64,000 nt of DNA. Origin: Zoroaster sp. YZ-2022 (taxonomy: Eukaryota; Echinodermata; Asteroidea; Forcipulatida; Zoroasteridae). A program made the translations under genes and the position numbers. Location of the stretch: NCBI GenBank assembly GCA_029582265.1, contig CM055828.1, positions 992,001 to 1,056,000 on the forward strand. Reading direction: 5' to 3'. The notes under the pieces are model-generated. The model was not told where the DNA came from and did no database searches. It saw only the letters and a program-made list of their open reading frames with translations. Positions within the stretch are counted from its first letter, which is position 1; each line of letters begins with the position of its first letter. Positions 12,935 through 24,104 of this stretch are shown here, in pieces.

Positions 12935-13357
12935 ATGGACGATACTTATGTAACTGTACATGTACATTACGTAGTCACTGATTGTGTACGTGTAGGTGTG
13001 TTGTTGTGAAGAAAGCTAAGTATGCTAAATTGTAACAGCGCCATCATGCGATAATTAACTGATAAATAGTGCCCAGCCCTGCGCTTCATGTACATGATCA
13101 CTACATGTTTCCACCGTTTCGTTCCCAAAACCACAATTCCGATTTTTCTTATTTGTTTGCTCGGACCCATTGGAAGGAAATAGGCCTATCCGTTGTATGA
13201 GCCTACATCTCTTGGAGTATCTAGGACAACGTTAGAACTTAAAAGTAATCCATAACGGCAGACCAAGCCCAAGGTAGGTCGGACAGTCAGGAGTGAGTAT
13301 CGTAACTCGATGTAAAGTTATTTGTTATGGTTAAAACGTCGTAACTACGTAAGTCAG

Positions 13358-14176
13358 TTAGGCCAAGAGAATGAAAGTCATAGATTTGCGTCCGGGAAAT
13401 TTCGAAAACACATGAGGCTTTTTTTCATTATTCATTATTCATTATTTCCATTGATCATTAATAACAGCGCAATCACAAGATGTTTCTTCTATAATCTGTG
13501 TACGTACGTGCATCATTATACGTGCGGACCGCACACACGGGCAAGCCATAAGATGCAAAGGCTCAACAGCGAACGGGACCGTACTCAAGTTCCCTCAGCC
13601 CTATGTTCCCTCATCCCAAAATAGACCCTATGTTCCCTCAGCCCTATGTTCCCTCATCCCAAAATAGACCCTATTTTGGGATGAGGAACATAGGGTTGAG
13701 GGAACATAGGGTTGAGGGAACATAGGGCCTAATTTGGATTTTAAAAAAATGTTAGGCATTGACAAATCCCCATTGAGGGAACATAGGGCTGAGGGAACAT
13801 AGGGCTGAGGGAACATAGGCATGACCCCCAGCGAACGTGTTGTGCATGTGAAGGCGGTACAGTTAGCAGGTGCGGATCGAACGGAGTTTACCATACAGTT
13901 TTAGCGCGATGCGACCTTTTTTGTGAACGACGTACGCGGGATTAAAAGAACATGTGCTAATGATTATTTATACTATAATAGTGTACATACTGGTGGAAAT
14001 TTGGTAAAAGCTTCGTTTTACTGATGTGGATGATTTGAAACTAAATTTGTTTGGTGAAAATACCTTTTTTGTGCAAATAATGATTTTTTGGGCAAATAAT
14101 GAAAAATTTAGGCGGTAGCTTTCGGGACATGCGGGCGGTGGACGCAAATCTATGACTTTCATTCTCATGGCCTTAA
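13358..14176. mobile_element. 0.8-kb element with ~36-bp terminal inverted repeats
   Basis: The left end runs TTAGGCCAAGAGAATGAAAG then TCATAGATTTGCGTCC. The right end is its near-perfect complement, ending CATTCTCATGGCCTTAA. No transposase-like ORF was seen. It contains the CCCTATGTTCCCTCA foldback repeat at 13590-13819. Family unknown. Confidence 0.65.
13590..13819. repeat. Inverted tandem CCCTATGTTCCCTCAG repeat
   Basis: Units of about 15 bp (TTCCCTCAGCCCTATG) run in one orientation to about 13675 and then as the complement (GAGGGAACATAGGG) to 13819, with the CAAAATAGACCCTATTTTG palindrome at the switch point. This is a foldback minisatellite inside the TIR element 13358-14176. Confidence 0.8.
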
Positions 14177-14305
14177 GTTGAGTACAATAATTTATTCACA
14201 TCATCAGAATGTTACTGGTTTTTTTAAGACAAGTAACATTAGCCTACAAATTAGGCAATGCATATGAGCCACCATAAGCCCATAGGCCTATGTCATTGTC
14301 AGACA

Positions 14306-14769
14306 TGACATAAAAAACACAATATTGTCAATAAACAAAAAAATAAAGGGGGCCACTTTGCATCCGTCACGTTAGCAGTTTTTCCAATGGTTGTTATTTA
14401 TTTTTAAGTACCCGAAACCGACCAAAAAGTGTTTCAACATGTGAATGGACATGCAGGCTTATACTAGAACTAATTTGAGTTGATTTATTTTATATTTTAA
14501 TTTTTTTATTTACTTTTTACCCTCAAATTTCCATAAAAATTTGACGGAAAAAGTTACCTCACTTTTCCGTCCATTTGTTTCTGGAAATTTTAGGCTAGTT
14601 AAAAAAATAATAGTAATAATCAACTCAAATTATCTTTAGGATAAGCATGCATGTTTATTCAAATGTTGAAATTCTTTTTGGGTGGTTTCAGATATTTAAA
14701 AAAAATTACAACCATAAGAAAAACTGCTAACGTGACGGTAGGAAAGTGGCCCCATTGTGTTTTATGTCA
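14306..14769. mobile_element. TIR element with ~36-bp inverted repeats
   Basis: GGGGCCACTTTGCATCCGTC then ACGTTAGCAGTTTTT near 14348 is inverted as AAAACTGCTAACGTGACGGT then AGGAAAGTGGCCCC near 14720-14752. An outer block (TGACATAAAAAACACAAT) is also inverted and ends at 14769. A second, inner inverted pair (CAAATTTCCATAAAA, TTTCCGTC) lies near 14525-14595. No ORF. Confidence 0.6.
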
Positions 14770-15302
14770 CATTGTATTTTTATTTTTGATGTGTCTGTTA
14801 ACTGTAACAGTTAACATGTTTTTTATTTTATTTTTTAGGGAAGTATTATTTATGACATCATTTATTAACATTACATGTATTACACAGTTGCGGCTCAAGG
14901 GATGCCCCCTCCCCCCGAACCCCTTAAGACCCTCATTGCCCCCTCCCCCTCCACCATATAACTTTAGTTGTTCCTCAGTGAAACCAATCCAGGCCAGGTA
15001 CAAGGGATAACAAGTTTAATTTGTCAAATATTTTATGAAATGAAATGAAATGAGACGAGAAGTGTACGTACAACTACAAAGCAAATGCTCACTGTGATAT
15101 TTATATATTGATAGGTTTAATTGGTACACAAGCAGTCAAGCACATTATTGTTTGTACAGTGTCCATCTCCCCCATCCCTAGCCCTCTCATGAATTATGGA
15201 GACTTGTCCTCAGTCTGTTTTAACAGTGCAAGTACATGTAGTGATAAAATGCTGAATATTCTAGTACTACAATTGTAACAGCTGTACAAGCTCAAGGACA
15301 GG

Positions 15303-15560
15303 TCACTCACTAGAATCCACTTGTATTGGGTCATCATGGTTACCACCCTGGTGTTGATTCAGGTGAAATTTATAGCCTGTATAAGAAATTAAGCAGTTAT
15401 CATTCAAATAGTGATTGAATTTTGCTACATTGAAATTGGAGCTGATTTTATCCAATTTAAGTTTTGGTGTCATTTGCAATGTATTTTGATGTGAACAGAT
15501 AGTTGAGAGACTAGATGAGAGATTGTGCAGTACTGTAGTGACAGTTTTTGTATGGAGCAT
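15303..15560 (-). other. Orphan exon-like sequence
   Basis: On the minus strand, two stretches look like exons. One follows ttgttgcag near 15566. The other follows ttcttatacag, reads YKFHLNQHQGGNHDDPIQVDS and ends at a strong gtgagt donor near 15309. The whole interval is open in one frame for 85 codons. I recognise no family and found no partner exons, so it may belong to an unseen minus-strand gene or be chance. Confidence 0.3.
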
Positions 15561-15729
15561 AATTCTGCAACAATAAGATATTAAAACTGTCTGCTCAGTT
15601 TTCTTCGTGTTGTTGAGCTAATTAAAGGTAAGATTAAACTAACCTGGGTGCAGCTGTGCAACATTGAGTACCTATATTTTTTAAATGATGAGTTGTACAA
15701 TGGCAGAAAGATTTAAGCTAGCATATTAG

Positions 15730-16110
15730 GCTTAAAAAAAGTCTCCGCTTTCTGGTCTCTGCGCGCGTCGCCTCAGACCTGCGCTGCTGCGCATCGGCAT
15801 TTTTAATTTTTGTTGCTATGAAACGATGTCCAATTGCAGCCAAAATTGCTAGATCGATTGGAATTCTGCCATGCTGTGCTTCAAACGACTTTTTCACATA
15901 CATGTAGGGGTATGAAACTTTGCCCGATTTTTTGCGGCTTCTCTTAGCCACCATACTTTGTGTGTGGGAAATTTGGTCCCGGCATATACAATGCATCACG
16001 TATTTCACTGTTGGGGGCAAAAAAGATCGCCAAAATAAAAAATAAAAAACGTGTCACCGAACTGATTTTGAAGCCAACCGATGACCAGAAACCGGAGACT
16101 TTTTTGAGGA
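15730..16110 (-). repeat. Dispersed repeat with basic ORF (copy 1)
   Basis: On the minus strand this reads MVAKRSRKKSGKVSYPYM and continues with YVKKSFEAQHGRIPIDLA. A diverged, frame-broken copy lies at 27617-27883 (reading HPYVKKLFKTQRDRISIDPA). The resemblance spans about 230 bp, including non-coding flanks (ccatactttgtgt, gaaatttggtc). It is a repeat family, possibly the 5' piece of a transposon ORF or of a retrocopied gene. I do not recognise the protein. Confidence 0.5.
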
Positions 16111-16189
16111 CCTTATTATACTGTACGAAGTAAATTGTCACATGCCTTAGTCAAATATTGGTCACTATTTTTACTTTCTGCATGGGTCT

Positions 16190-16714
16190 TCTTACTCCAC
16201 CCCTCCCTTTCCACCCTCCCCTTCCACCCTTCCCCTTCCACCCTTCCCCTTCCACCCATCCCCCTCCACCCACCCCTCTCCTTTTCACCCACCCCTCTTC
16301 CTTCCACCCACCCCTCCCCTTCCAGCCCTCCCCTTCCAGCCCTCCCCTTCCACCCCTCCCCTTCCACCCATCCCCCTCCACCCACCCCTCTCCTTTTCAC
16401 CCACCCCTCTTCCTTCCACCCACCCCTCCCCTTCCACCCCTCCCCTTCCACCCATCCCCCTCCACCCACCCCTCTCCTTTTCACCCACCCCTCTTCCTTC
16501 CACCCACCCCTCTTCCACCCACCCACCTCCCTTCCACCCACCCACCTCCCTTCCACCCACCCACCTCCCTTCCACCCACCCACCTCACTTCCACCCACCC
16601 ACCTCCCTTCCACCCACCCACCCCCTTCCACCCACCCACCCCCCTCCCACCCACCCATCCCCTTCCACCCACCCACCCCCCTTCCACCCACCCACCCCCC
16701 CTTCCACCCACCCA
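16190..16714. repeat. Pyrimidine-only minisatellite (CTTCCACCCACC)n
   Basis: About 520 bp consisting almost entirely of C, T and A with no G on the plus strand, made of variants of ccccttccaccc and cttccacccaccc. The minus strand is correspondingly rich in GGGTGGGTGGAAGG runs capable of G-quadruplex formation. All reading frames across it are low-complexity artefacts. It ends about 160 bp upstream of the TMEM163-like start codon. Confidence 0.95.
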
Positions 16715-16876
16715 CTGACAAAATGTTTTACTAAAAGTTAATGAAACCTAAAATATTGCACAGATTAACATTAATTCAAATAGGCCTATAGCAGCATTTC
16801 ATTAATTCTTTGCAATATCTTTCAGAAATAGAAGAAATGACAGTAAGATGATGCATACACTTCATTGTTACAATAG

Positions 16877-19800
16877 ATGAAGAATATGGAGTTAGAGAAT
16901 CTACCAATCAACAGTAATGAACCTGTTAAGTCTCATGGTAGCACTGAAGATGAAGTGTCGAGCAGAAAATATGATGACAATGAAGGTGAAATACATTTTT
17001 TATTCCATTATTTGTATTGTTTATTTTGGCATTTTTATGAATCAAAACTTTCTGTTAATTAACCCTCCTACTTCTGGTGCCTTTTTCATACAAGTTGATC
17101 CACCATTTGAAACCATTCGCTTTTGTGGTTTTGAGTGGTGAAATAACTGTACAGTATTGATTCCCCCAAATGGTTTTGAATGGTAGGTCAGCTACAATAC
17201 AAAACCTTGTTTGGATCTTTCCAAATGGTAGTACAGCTAATACAAAACCTTGTTTGGATACTTCTAAGTGGTGAATCAATGGACCCTCTATGCATTTGAA
17301 TGGATTTGAATGGTAGTAAAGCTTGCTACCAACACTGTTCAAATGGTATCACCATCTGTGTACAAAACCAATGGGCATTTTGGTAAGTGGAAATTTTGAA
17401 TGGTTTCAAATGGTCAAACAGTAGGAGGGTTAATGAGGTATATTTATTTTCTATTCTTATGGGTTTTTGTATACTGCTATACTGCATACATTTTAATATA
17501 TTGGATTTGGTTATTAGCATAGTTATATCCATGTGAACAAATCTGATCTTACAATTTGACAGAAATCATGATTTCTTTTGAAAGTTGTGTACATGTTCTG
17601 CATCATGTTTACATGGTCTGCATCATGCATTAACTATTTCACGGGTTTTCCCTTTTAGGGTCATTCATTCCCTTTTTTCTACTGTGGATATAAACATAGC
17701 AAATTTACAGTATAATGTGTTTCCTATTCAATCAGATTTACTGGATGGTTCACATGTGTTAACTGTTAGACAAGTCCGACTTTGGCGTAGAGGAGCCCTA
17801 GCCATGGCATGGATCTCAGTCATTGTTCTCTTTCTACTTGGGGTCATCAGTTTTGGTAATAGAAAGTTGTTGAGTTGTCATAGACATAGGGAACCATATC
17901 TCAAATTCACTTTATTTTATGTGTTAGTTAAATTGTATTTCTTTTGTAAGGATGGGGCATTCCCCATTTCTTGTCTGCCTTTAACCAGTTCGCGTCGGGA
18001 ATAAAAAAGTTTTTCTGGGACCCTGTGGCAGGTTTCTTTTTCCCACACACACATTAATGGAAGCTTCCACAGCGGGTGGCCGGCACTTCCGAGCATGTCA
18101 CCGTGCACTCATGGCTGAACCGAGCATGCATACAAATATTCCAGAGTTTCCTGTGGCGTGTTGAGACGCTCTCCGATCCGCGGTGCAAAAAAAAATTGCG
18201 TGTATACACGGCCTCCGACGCGAACTGGTTAAAAGAAACAGAGAGATTTTAGTTTTAACTGCAAGAATAAATTAATTAAACTTGTATAACTTTAACATTT
18301 ACCTAGGGGCAGCTTTATGAAAACCTATTTGAAATACACAAAATTAATGATTGTTGTTTTATGATAATTGTTTGGTTCTTATAGTTGTTTCAATGACAAC
18401 AGAAAGTCCTGCTACATTTGGCTTTGGGGTGAGTGGTAAAAATTATGTGATGTTGTTTCAGGTGGCTACCTTGGCCTCTTTCTTGGATCTCTTAAGCATT
18501 AACAAGATGATTGTTTGAAAAAAGAGTTAAAATAGACTTGGATGGTACCTAAATATACACCCACAAGAATACAACCAAAATCAAACATGTAAAATATATG
18601 AGGTAGTATTCTTCAAAATGTACACCACATTGACTTTTGTTGATATCTTAAAAGAAAAAAAATTGTCTTATTAAATGTACTTTTATTTTAATTTTATTTC
18701 TTTATATTCTGTTGAATATTTGTAATTTTTTGCTTCTTATTATTTTCAGTGAAGGCCCTGTGGTAGAACACATTTAATGTGAATGAGTTACCCTGATAAA
18801 AGAAAATAAATAATGAATAACTATACCCATAATACATTTATGCTGATTTTTTTTTTCTGCAGTTTAATTGTGTTCTTGATGTTTGTACATCAGCTGTTGT
18901 TATTTGGAGATTTTATGGTTCGATAACAGAGGTTTACTCAGAAAACAGGGAAAGAATGTAAGTTGGCAATTTATTGATACACATATTAAGGAATAGCTAA
19001 TTAAGAAATACTATAAACAACACTTAGGACAAAATAATTAAATGTCAGTTCAGAAATGTATACTTATTTTTTGCTCCTGAATCTTGAATTTTGTATTTGA
19101 GAATAGGGGTGTGCGTTTTCGGATATTTTTGGAACCGGATACCCAAAATCAGGAAACTTCGGATACCTGGATACCCGTTTTCATTTTTGTTGAAAACATG
19201 CCTCTGGTGGTGCACAAATACATGTACTGTAAATGGTAACAAAATTGACCTTTATAATACAGAAAATACCATACTTAAATCGATATTTTCTTTACTGTGT
19301 CATTTTTAAATAATTAGGCAAACATTCCTTCCTGTGCTGCTGGTTTGATAAGTTGTTTGAAGCAGCCGCTGCCAGGCCCTTTGCAGTCTTAACGATTCGA
19401 TACAATTTATCACATACAGTTGGAGAAAAGTGTATGGAAAATGTCCATAAAATACTACAAAGGCTTTATTGGAGTGTAATCTCATGAATAAAATATAATT
19501 GTCTGTAAAAGTGTAAACATTACATTGTTCAAGAGTCACAGATTTCCTGTAAGTCGTTTACGGGTAATTGGAACCGGAAAATGGAACCAGGTAATGACAG
19601 TTTCGGTCGGGTATCCAGATACCCGGTACAGCCCTATTTGAGAATCTCTTGTATGAGGAGCTTGCCTTGTCTGCCAAAATTGTATACATAACAATACATG
19701 AAGTAATGTAATTAAAATGTTTTTTACATTACACAAACATGTAGCATTTGATATTTTAAAAATTCAATAAAAGGCAATTAACTTTATTAAACAAATGCAA

Positions 19801-22800
19801 CTACTTTTGTAACATAAGGATAATTGCTTTTTTGGTTTATAAAGAATGGACAAATTTTAATGTTTAAAAAGAATGTTCTAGCTGCAGATTTTTTTTAAAG
19901 AATTCTAAAGAATTTACATGCAGCTGAATTTTTCTCTGATCAACAAACCATATTAGGCTTTGTGGTTGTAATATTTGTAATGTTCTACCAAAACAATGGC
20001 TAGACTATTAATATTGTTTTTTTTTAATTCTAAACATTTACCTGTATGTAACACATTGCAGCTTCATTGGTGGCGGGTAAAGTCATGTACATGTAAGTTT
20101 CAGGGATTAAATCTTCCCTTATTTATTGATTTGTGGGTATGCAATTTATTATAGATTGTATGGTGTAAAACATGAATTACTGAATTACATGTTTTACTTG
20201 TATTGAATATTTGTTGTTTTTGTGAAAACTATCAAATTTGTTAGCTGAAATAAACTTGCCTTTCACAATAAAGCCACACTGCCCAAGTATGCCATTTCTA
20301 AAAAGCTACATACTGTAGGTTACAATTTGAGTGTACGCAATTTGGTACAGTTTTACATGCTATGTTTGTTTGTTTGTTTGTTTGTTTATTTATTTGTTTC
20401 CTTGTTTCCTTTATGATACTAGTTGATATTATGTAAAAACACTCTTGTGTAAATCAAAAAGAAATTTTAATTATTGCATGCTGTGACATAATTTATTATC
20501 AGAAAGTATTACCTGCAAAAACGTACTTGTGTAAATGTTCTATTGAGATGATTGGTTGAAGTGATTGTCTAGTTAAAGAGGTTGGAATAACCTGGGGAAA
20601 AAAACGGGGTTAATTAATATCTAAAAAACATCATAAGCAGATATTCCATCTGACGTTATACGATATTTTCAAGAAAACATGAATAATAATTCAAATCTGA
20701 AATGGCTTAGCAGGGAATACCACACAGTGATCCATTGTTACTATATTTACCTTATTGATACAACAAAATAAGCTAAAGCTTTAACATAGATAGATAGATA
20801 GATAGAGGGCAACCTCCCACTTGACATAGATAGAGGGCAACCTCCAATTTAACATAGATAGATAGAGGGCAACCTCCCACTTGACATAGATAGAGGGCAA
20901 CCTCCAATTTAACATAGATAGATAGAGGGCAACCTCCCACTTGACATAGATAGAGGGCAACCTCCAATTTAACATAGATAGATAGAGGGCAACCTCCCAC
21001 TTGACATAGATAGAGGGCAACCTCCAATTTAACATAGATAGATAGAGGGCAACCTCCCACTTGACATAGATAGAGGGCAACCTCCAATTTAACATAGATA
21101 GATAGAGGGCAACATCCCACTTAACATCCCACTTAATTTGATTCATTCTCGTTTCTTTCTCTGCCATCTTGTCATCTCGTTATGGTAGTGCATTGCTGTT
21201 TCTAGCAGCTTTGTTCCTTATTGGCAGCTTTTCTATCATTGTACGGGACATCGCCGATGTCTTAGACCAAAATCCTCCAAAACATGTGAGTAGTCTAACT
21301 AATATTTGGCATGCCACCATTTTTCAGTTTTTACTTTTAGTTCATATTCTTACAGACGATGTTTCATACTGATAATTGGTCTGTTTCAATTTATTTCACT
21401 CTCATGAATCCTTCTCTGCATCTTTTTCTTTATCTAGGCTTTTTCTGCTCCATGTATAGTCATCTAAGAGGGGAAATGTTGGTCCCCAAGTCCAAGGCTT
21501 TTTGATACACAATTTGATGTACAAAACCACAAAGTCCTTAATTACACTAGAATAACTTTATTCAGTTATACTGTTAATCACATGTAGCAAAATTATAACA
21601 TCTTGCCTTAACAACAGTTGCTGCATAGTTAAAGTGTGCACCCAGCAGGTTGTACCAGAGAATACTAAAGTTTGTCAAAATACATGAAAAATAATGTTAG
21701 CAATAACAATTAATAGATAAAGGTTGGTGTGATCGGCTGGGTGGGGGCAAAGAACCTTTTATTTCTTATTTTAGTAACATGTTTGCTTTTTTGGTAAATT
21801 ACCAAAATGTTGTTGATCTGAATAAGAATTTAATTTTGGTGCAAAGATGGTGATGGTACAAACTATCATGCCTTTGAGTAAACAAAATAATGATGAAAAG
21901 TGATAACCTCTGCAATCTTTCTCATGAACATCATATCTCTGGGCGTGGTCACTGGCAGACTAATTGTACTGTAGTCATGAACATTTAATGTACATGTACC
22001 ACTCTTAATATTTCTTTATTATAGATGTCCACATTGTTTGTACTAGCAGCAGTCAGTGGGACAGTTTGTTCATTCCTTGCATTTTTTAAGTTCATCATTT
22101 CGAAGAAACTTGAGAGCAAAACAGTAAAAAGTGATGGTGAGTCAAATATCTCCTTCATTCTTATGAAATTGAACCTTGCAGACCTCAAATAAGGGGACTC
22201 AACATGAATTTGATATAGGGTGTGTACTTTATACATGTGTCTGGATAGTGTTGTAATATTAATGCTGCTATATAGTGGAACATTACTGCACTGAGCTGGG
22301 TAAGGGAATCCAGGGACAACCCTCTCTTGCCGCGCCCCCCCCCCCCCTTAACAAATATATGGGTACATGTATTTTGTTGCCATTCTTATACAGGTTTTAG
22401 TTCATTAGCTGGTGCAGTGACTGGTTTCAGTATTCTAATCAGTGCAAAGATAACCAGTGTACACCCCAATGTATGGTATCTTGATAACATAGTGGGATTC
22501 GGTGTTGCTATTCTGCTCCTTCTGTATGGAATAACGTAAGTACAGCATGGATTTAATCAGGGTGTGTGTAAAATATCGCCTAACCAAAAATTGAAAACAG
22601 TTGCACAACACATTGTGTAATTATTTTAATTAATTTACATTTGATTTAATTAACCATACCCCAGTATTGTCTCTGCTAAGACCAATCAATAAATGTGATT
22701 TACAAAATATATGACTGAGAACATGTGTGCTATCAAATAATACAAGGTTTTATAATTGATTATGGTTTCAACAATTTGATAAAAGAGATACAGTATGCAT

Positions 22801-23713
22801 ATATAGTACTGGTAAACATGGCTGTTAAATTTTGTGTGGCTAGTGTTTGGTTATTTTTAAACCATTTGATTTAATTAACCATGCCCCAGTGTTGTCTCTG
22901 CTAAGACCAATCAATAAATGTGATTTACAAAATATATGACTGAGAACATGTGTGCTATCAAATAATACAAGGTTTTATAATTGATTATGGTTTCAACAAT
23001 TTGATAAAAGAGATACAGTATGCATATATAGTACTGGTAAACATGACTGTTAAATTTTGTGTGGCTAATGTTTGGTTATTTTTAAACCATAATCAAGAAT
23101 ATACATTTCTTATATATTTTTTGTATACTGGCAATTTCTTGTACAAAGGAACAATAATATAAAATTACTAATTTACAAAATGTTTGTGAGGTGCATTGTT
23201 CAGTCCCAAAATTAATAGATGTTGGCCCTTTTGCCAATCTGAATAATTTGCTACATTTGAAATTGTAACCATCCATCTGTAGTGTACTCACTGCTGTTAA
23301 TATATTGAAGTACAAACTCATGGAATAAATACACAAAGTCTATCTACAATACTAGGTCATACATCAGCTACTATATCGTTCTAAACCGAGCACTGTTAAC
23401 CTTTTTTCCAATTAATAATATGAAACCTAATCAATGTACTCACTGCAAAATGCTGTTATTGGTTATGCTTTGTTTTAAATCAAAGTCAAACACGTAGGCT
23501 ATGTAATGGTTTGATTAATGAATGCCACGTGACTTACAATCCTCTAATCAAATGACAAGTATCTACTTGGGTGTTATATAAAATCAAATAATGTATGATT
23601 GTGGTTTTTTCTCTAACAGGTTGTTGGTAGGTGTGTTGTCAAGAGATTCATGTACATCAACTTGTTGCCAAAACGACTCTACAGATCACAACAACACAAC
23701 TCAAAACAAGTAA
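16877..23713 (+). CDS. TMEM163: TMEM163-like zinc/cation transporter
   Basis: Eight plus-strand exons: 16877-16985, 17700-17855, 18385-18428, 18863-18957, 21189-21285, 22025-22136, 22394-22535 and 23620-23713. All phases agree, giving 282 residues (human about 289). An acidic N-terminal tail is followed by a cytosolic RQVRLWRRGALAMAW entry to TM1. Later hydrophobic segments include FNCVLDVCTSAVVIW, ALLFLAALFLIGSFSIIV, TLFVLAAVSGTVCSFLAFF and VWYLDNIVGFGVAILLLLYG. The order and the SDGFSSLAGAVTGFSILIS signature are those of TMEM163, a CDF-like zinc transporter of vesicle and plasma membranes. In the vertebrate protein the second membrane segment has Asp-x3-Asp; here the first position is Asn (N105) and the second is D109, while the TM5 DGxxS aspartate (D204) is kept. 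The start is the first ATG in the phase-matched exon; an upstream non-coding exon is possible. The C terminus is Cys- and Asn-rich and unlike the vertebrate tail. Confidence 0.88.
17059..17433. mobile_element. TTAA-flanked MITE in TMEM163 intron 1
   Basis: Ends are TTAA-CCCTCCTACT and AGTAGGAGGG-TTAA, a 10-bp perfect terminal inverted repeat bounded by TTAA. The 367-bp interior has irregular direct repeats built on aaatggtagtacagct and acaaaacctt. Consistent with a piggyBac-type non-autonomous element. Confidence 0.75.
17981..18232. mobile_element. TTAA-flanked MITE in TMEM163 intron 2
   Basis: Ends are TTAA-CCAGTTCGCGTCGG and CCGACGCGAACTGG-TTAA, a 14-bp perfect inverted repeat with TTAA on both sides. 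The 244-bp interior is GC-richer than the surrounding intron, which itself suggests recent arrival. Different family from the MITE at 17059. Confidence 0.8.
19104..19636. mobile_element. hAT-like MITE with 8-bp target duplication (copy 1)
   Basis: The ends TAGGGGTGTGCGTTTTCGG and ACCCGGTACAGCCCTA form imperfect inverted repeats, and the exact 8-bp direct repeat TTTGAGAA flanks them (19096-19103 and 19637-19644). Subterminal ggatacccgg motifs occur at both ends. Same family as 36715-37092 and 51884-54159. An 8-bp duplication with such ends is the hAT hallmark. Located in TMEM163 intron 4. Confidence 0.85.
20784..21120. repeat. 60-bp minisatellite (GATAGAGGGCAACCTCC)
   Basis: About 5.6 near-identical copies of a 60-bp unit, itself two diverged halves (acatagatagatagagggc aacctcccacttg and acatagatagagggcaacct ccaattta). 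It lies 68 bp upstream of the 3' splice site of TMEM163 exon 5 (21189). The long minus-strand frames over it are repeat artefacts. Confidence 0.95.
22641..23088. repeat. Tandem duplication, two 224-bp units
   Basis: 22641-22864 and 22865-23088 are nearly identical (both run from ttgatttaattaaccat through the ggttatttttaaacca segment) with only a few substitutions, so the duplication is recent. It is inside TMEM163 intron 7. Confidence 0.9.
23392..23491 (+). repeat. Left arm of 100-bp inverted repeat
   Basis: The reverse complement lies at 25685-25784 with only scattered mismatches (shared words: ccttttttccaattaataat, caatgtactcactgcaaaat, tttgttttaaatcaaagtc). The pair encloses the last TMEM163 exon and its 3' region. 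See findings. Confidence 0.85.
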
Positions 23714-24104
23714 TCTTTCAGGTGTTTGAACCGCAAAAAACTTATACTTAATTTATTTTTATATAACATCAAATCACATTCCATCAAGAATTCCATCAAA
23801 GTATATCTTTGTCCCCATTGTCATTACCCTCCTTCAATACACCACTAACTATCATTTTTGGAATTTGTTATATATTCCAGAGTGATTTGCCCCAATGTAA
23901 GGTAGTACTTTAAGGTCCCTATCAGTATATATACACCGCTGATTTTTGTCATGATTTTAAGGGTTTTCAGGATTGTAAAACATTTAAAGAAAACTTGTCT
24001 TTCAAGATATATATATTGTATTTACATTTCCTTCCGACAATTTCTGGCAGTACTAATTTTTATTGGATATGTGCAATGGTTTTACAGTAAATATTTGCCA
24101 TAAT

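Noticed and set aside
13358..14176. Considered as a piggyBac-type insertion because TTA/TTAA lie at the ends
   Set aside because: The left end reads cagTTAGG rather than TTAA, so no proper TTAA duplication; left as an unclassified TIR element.
16116..16734. Long open frames on both strands (up to 201 codons) of Pro/Ser/Thr/His or Gly/Trp/Val repeats
   Set aside because: They are translations of the pyrimidine-only minisatellite; open frames are automatic in DNA lacking stop-forming bases, and there is no gene structure around them.
20773..21167. Minus-strand frames of repeated GGCPLSIYVKLEVALYLCQV peptides
   Set aside because: Artefact of the 60-bp minisatellite inside a TMEM163 intron; the real coding exon starts at 21189 on the plus strand.
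22329..22347. Poly-C runs (also 25378 poly-G, 28838, 39714, 63638) considered as functional elements
   Set aside because: Homopolymer tracts without shared context; common in such genomes and prone to assembly error.
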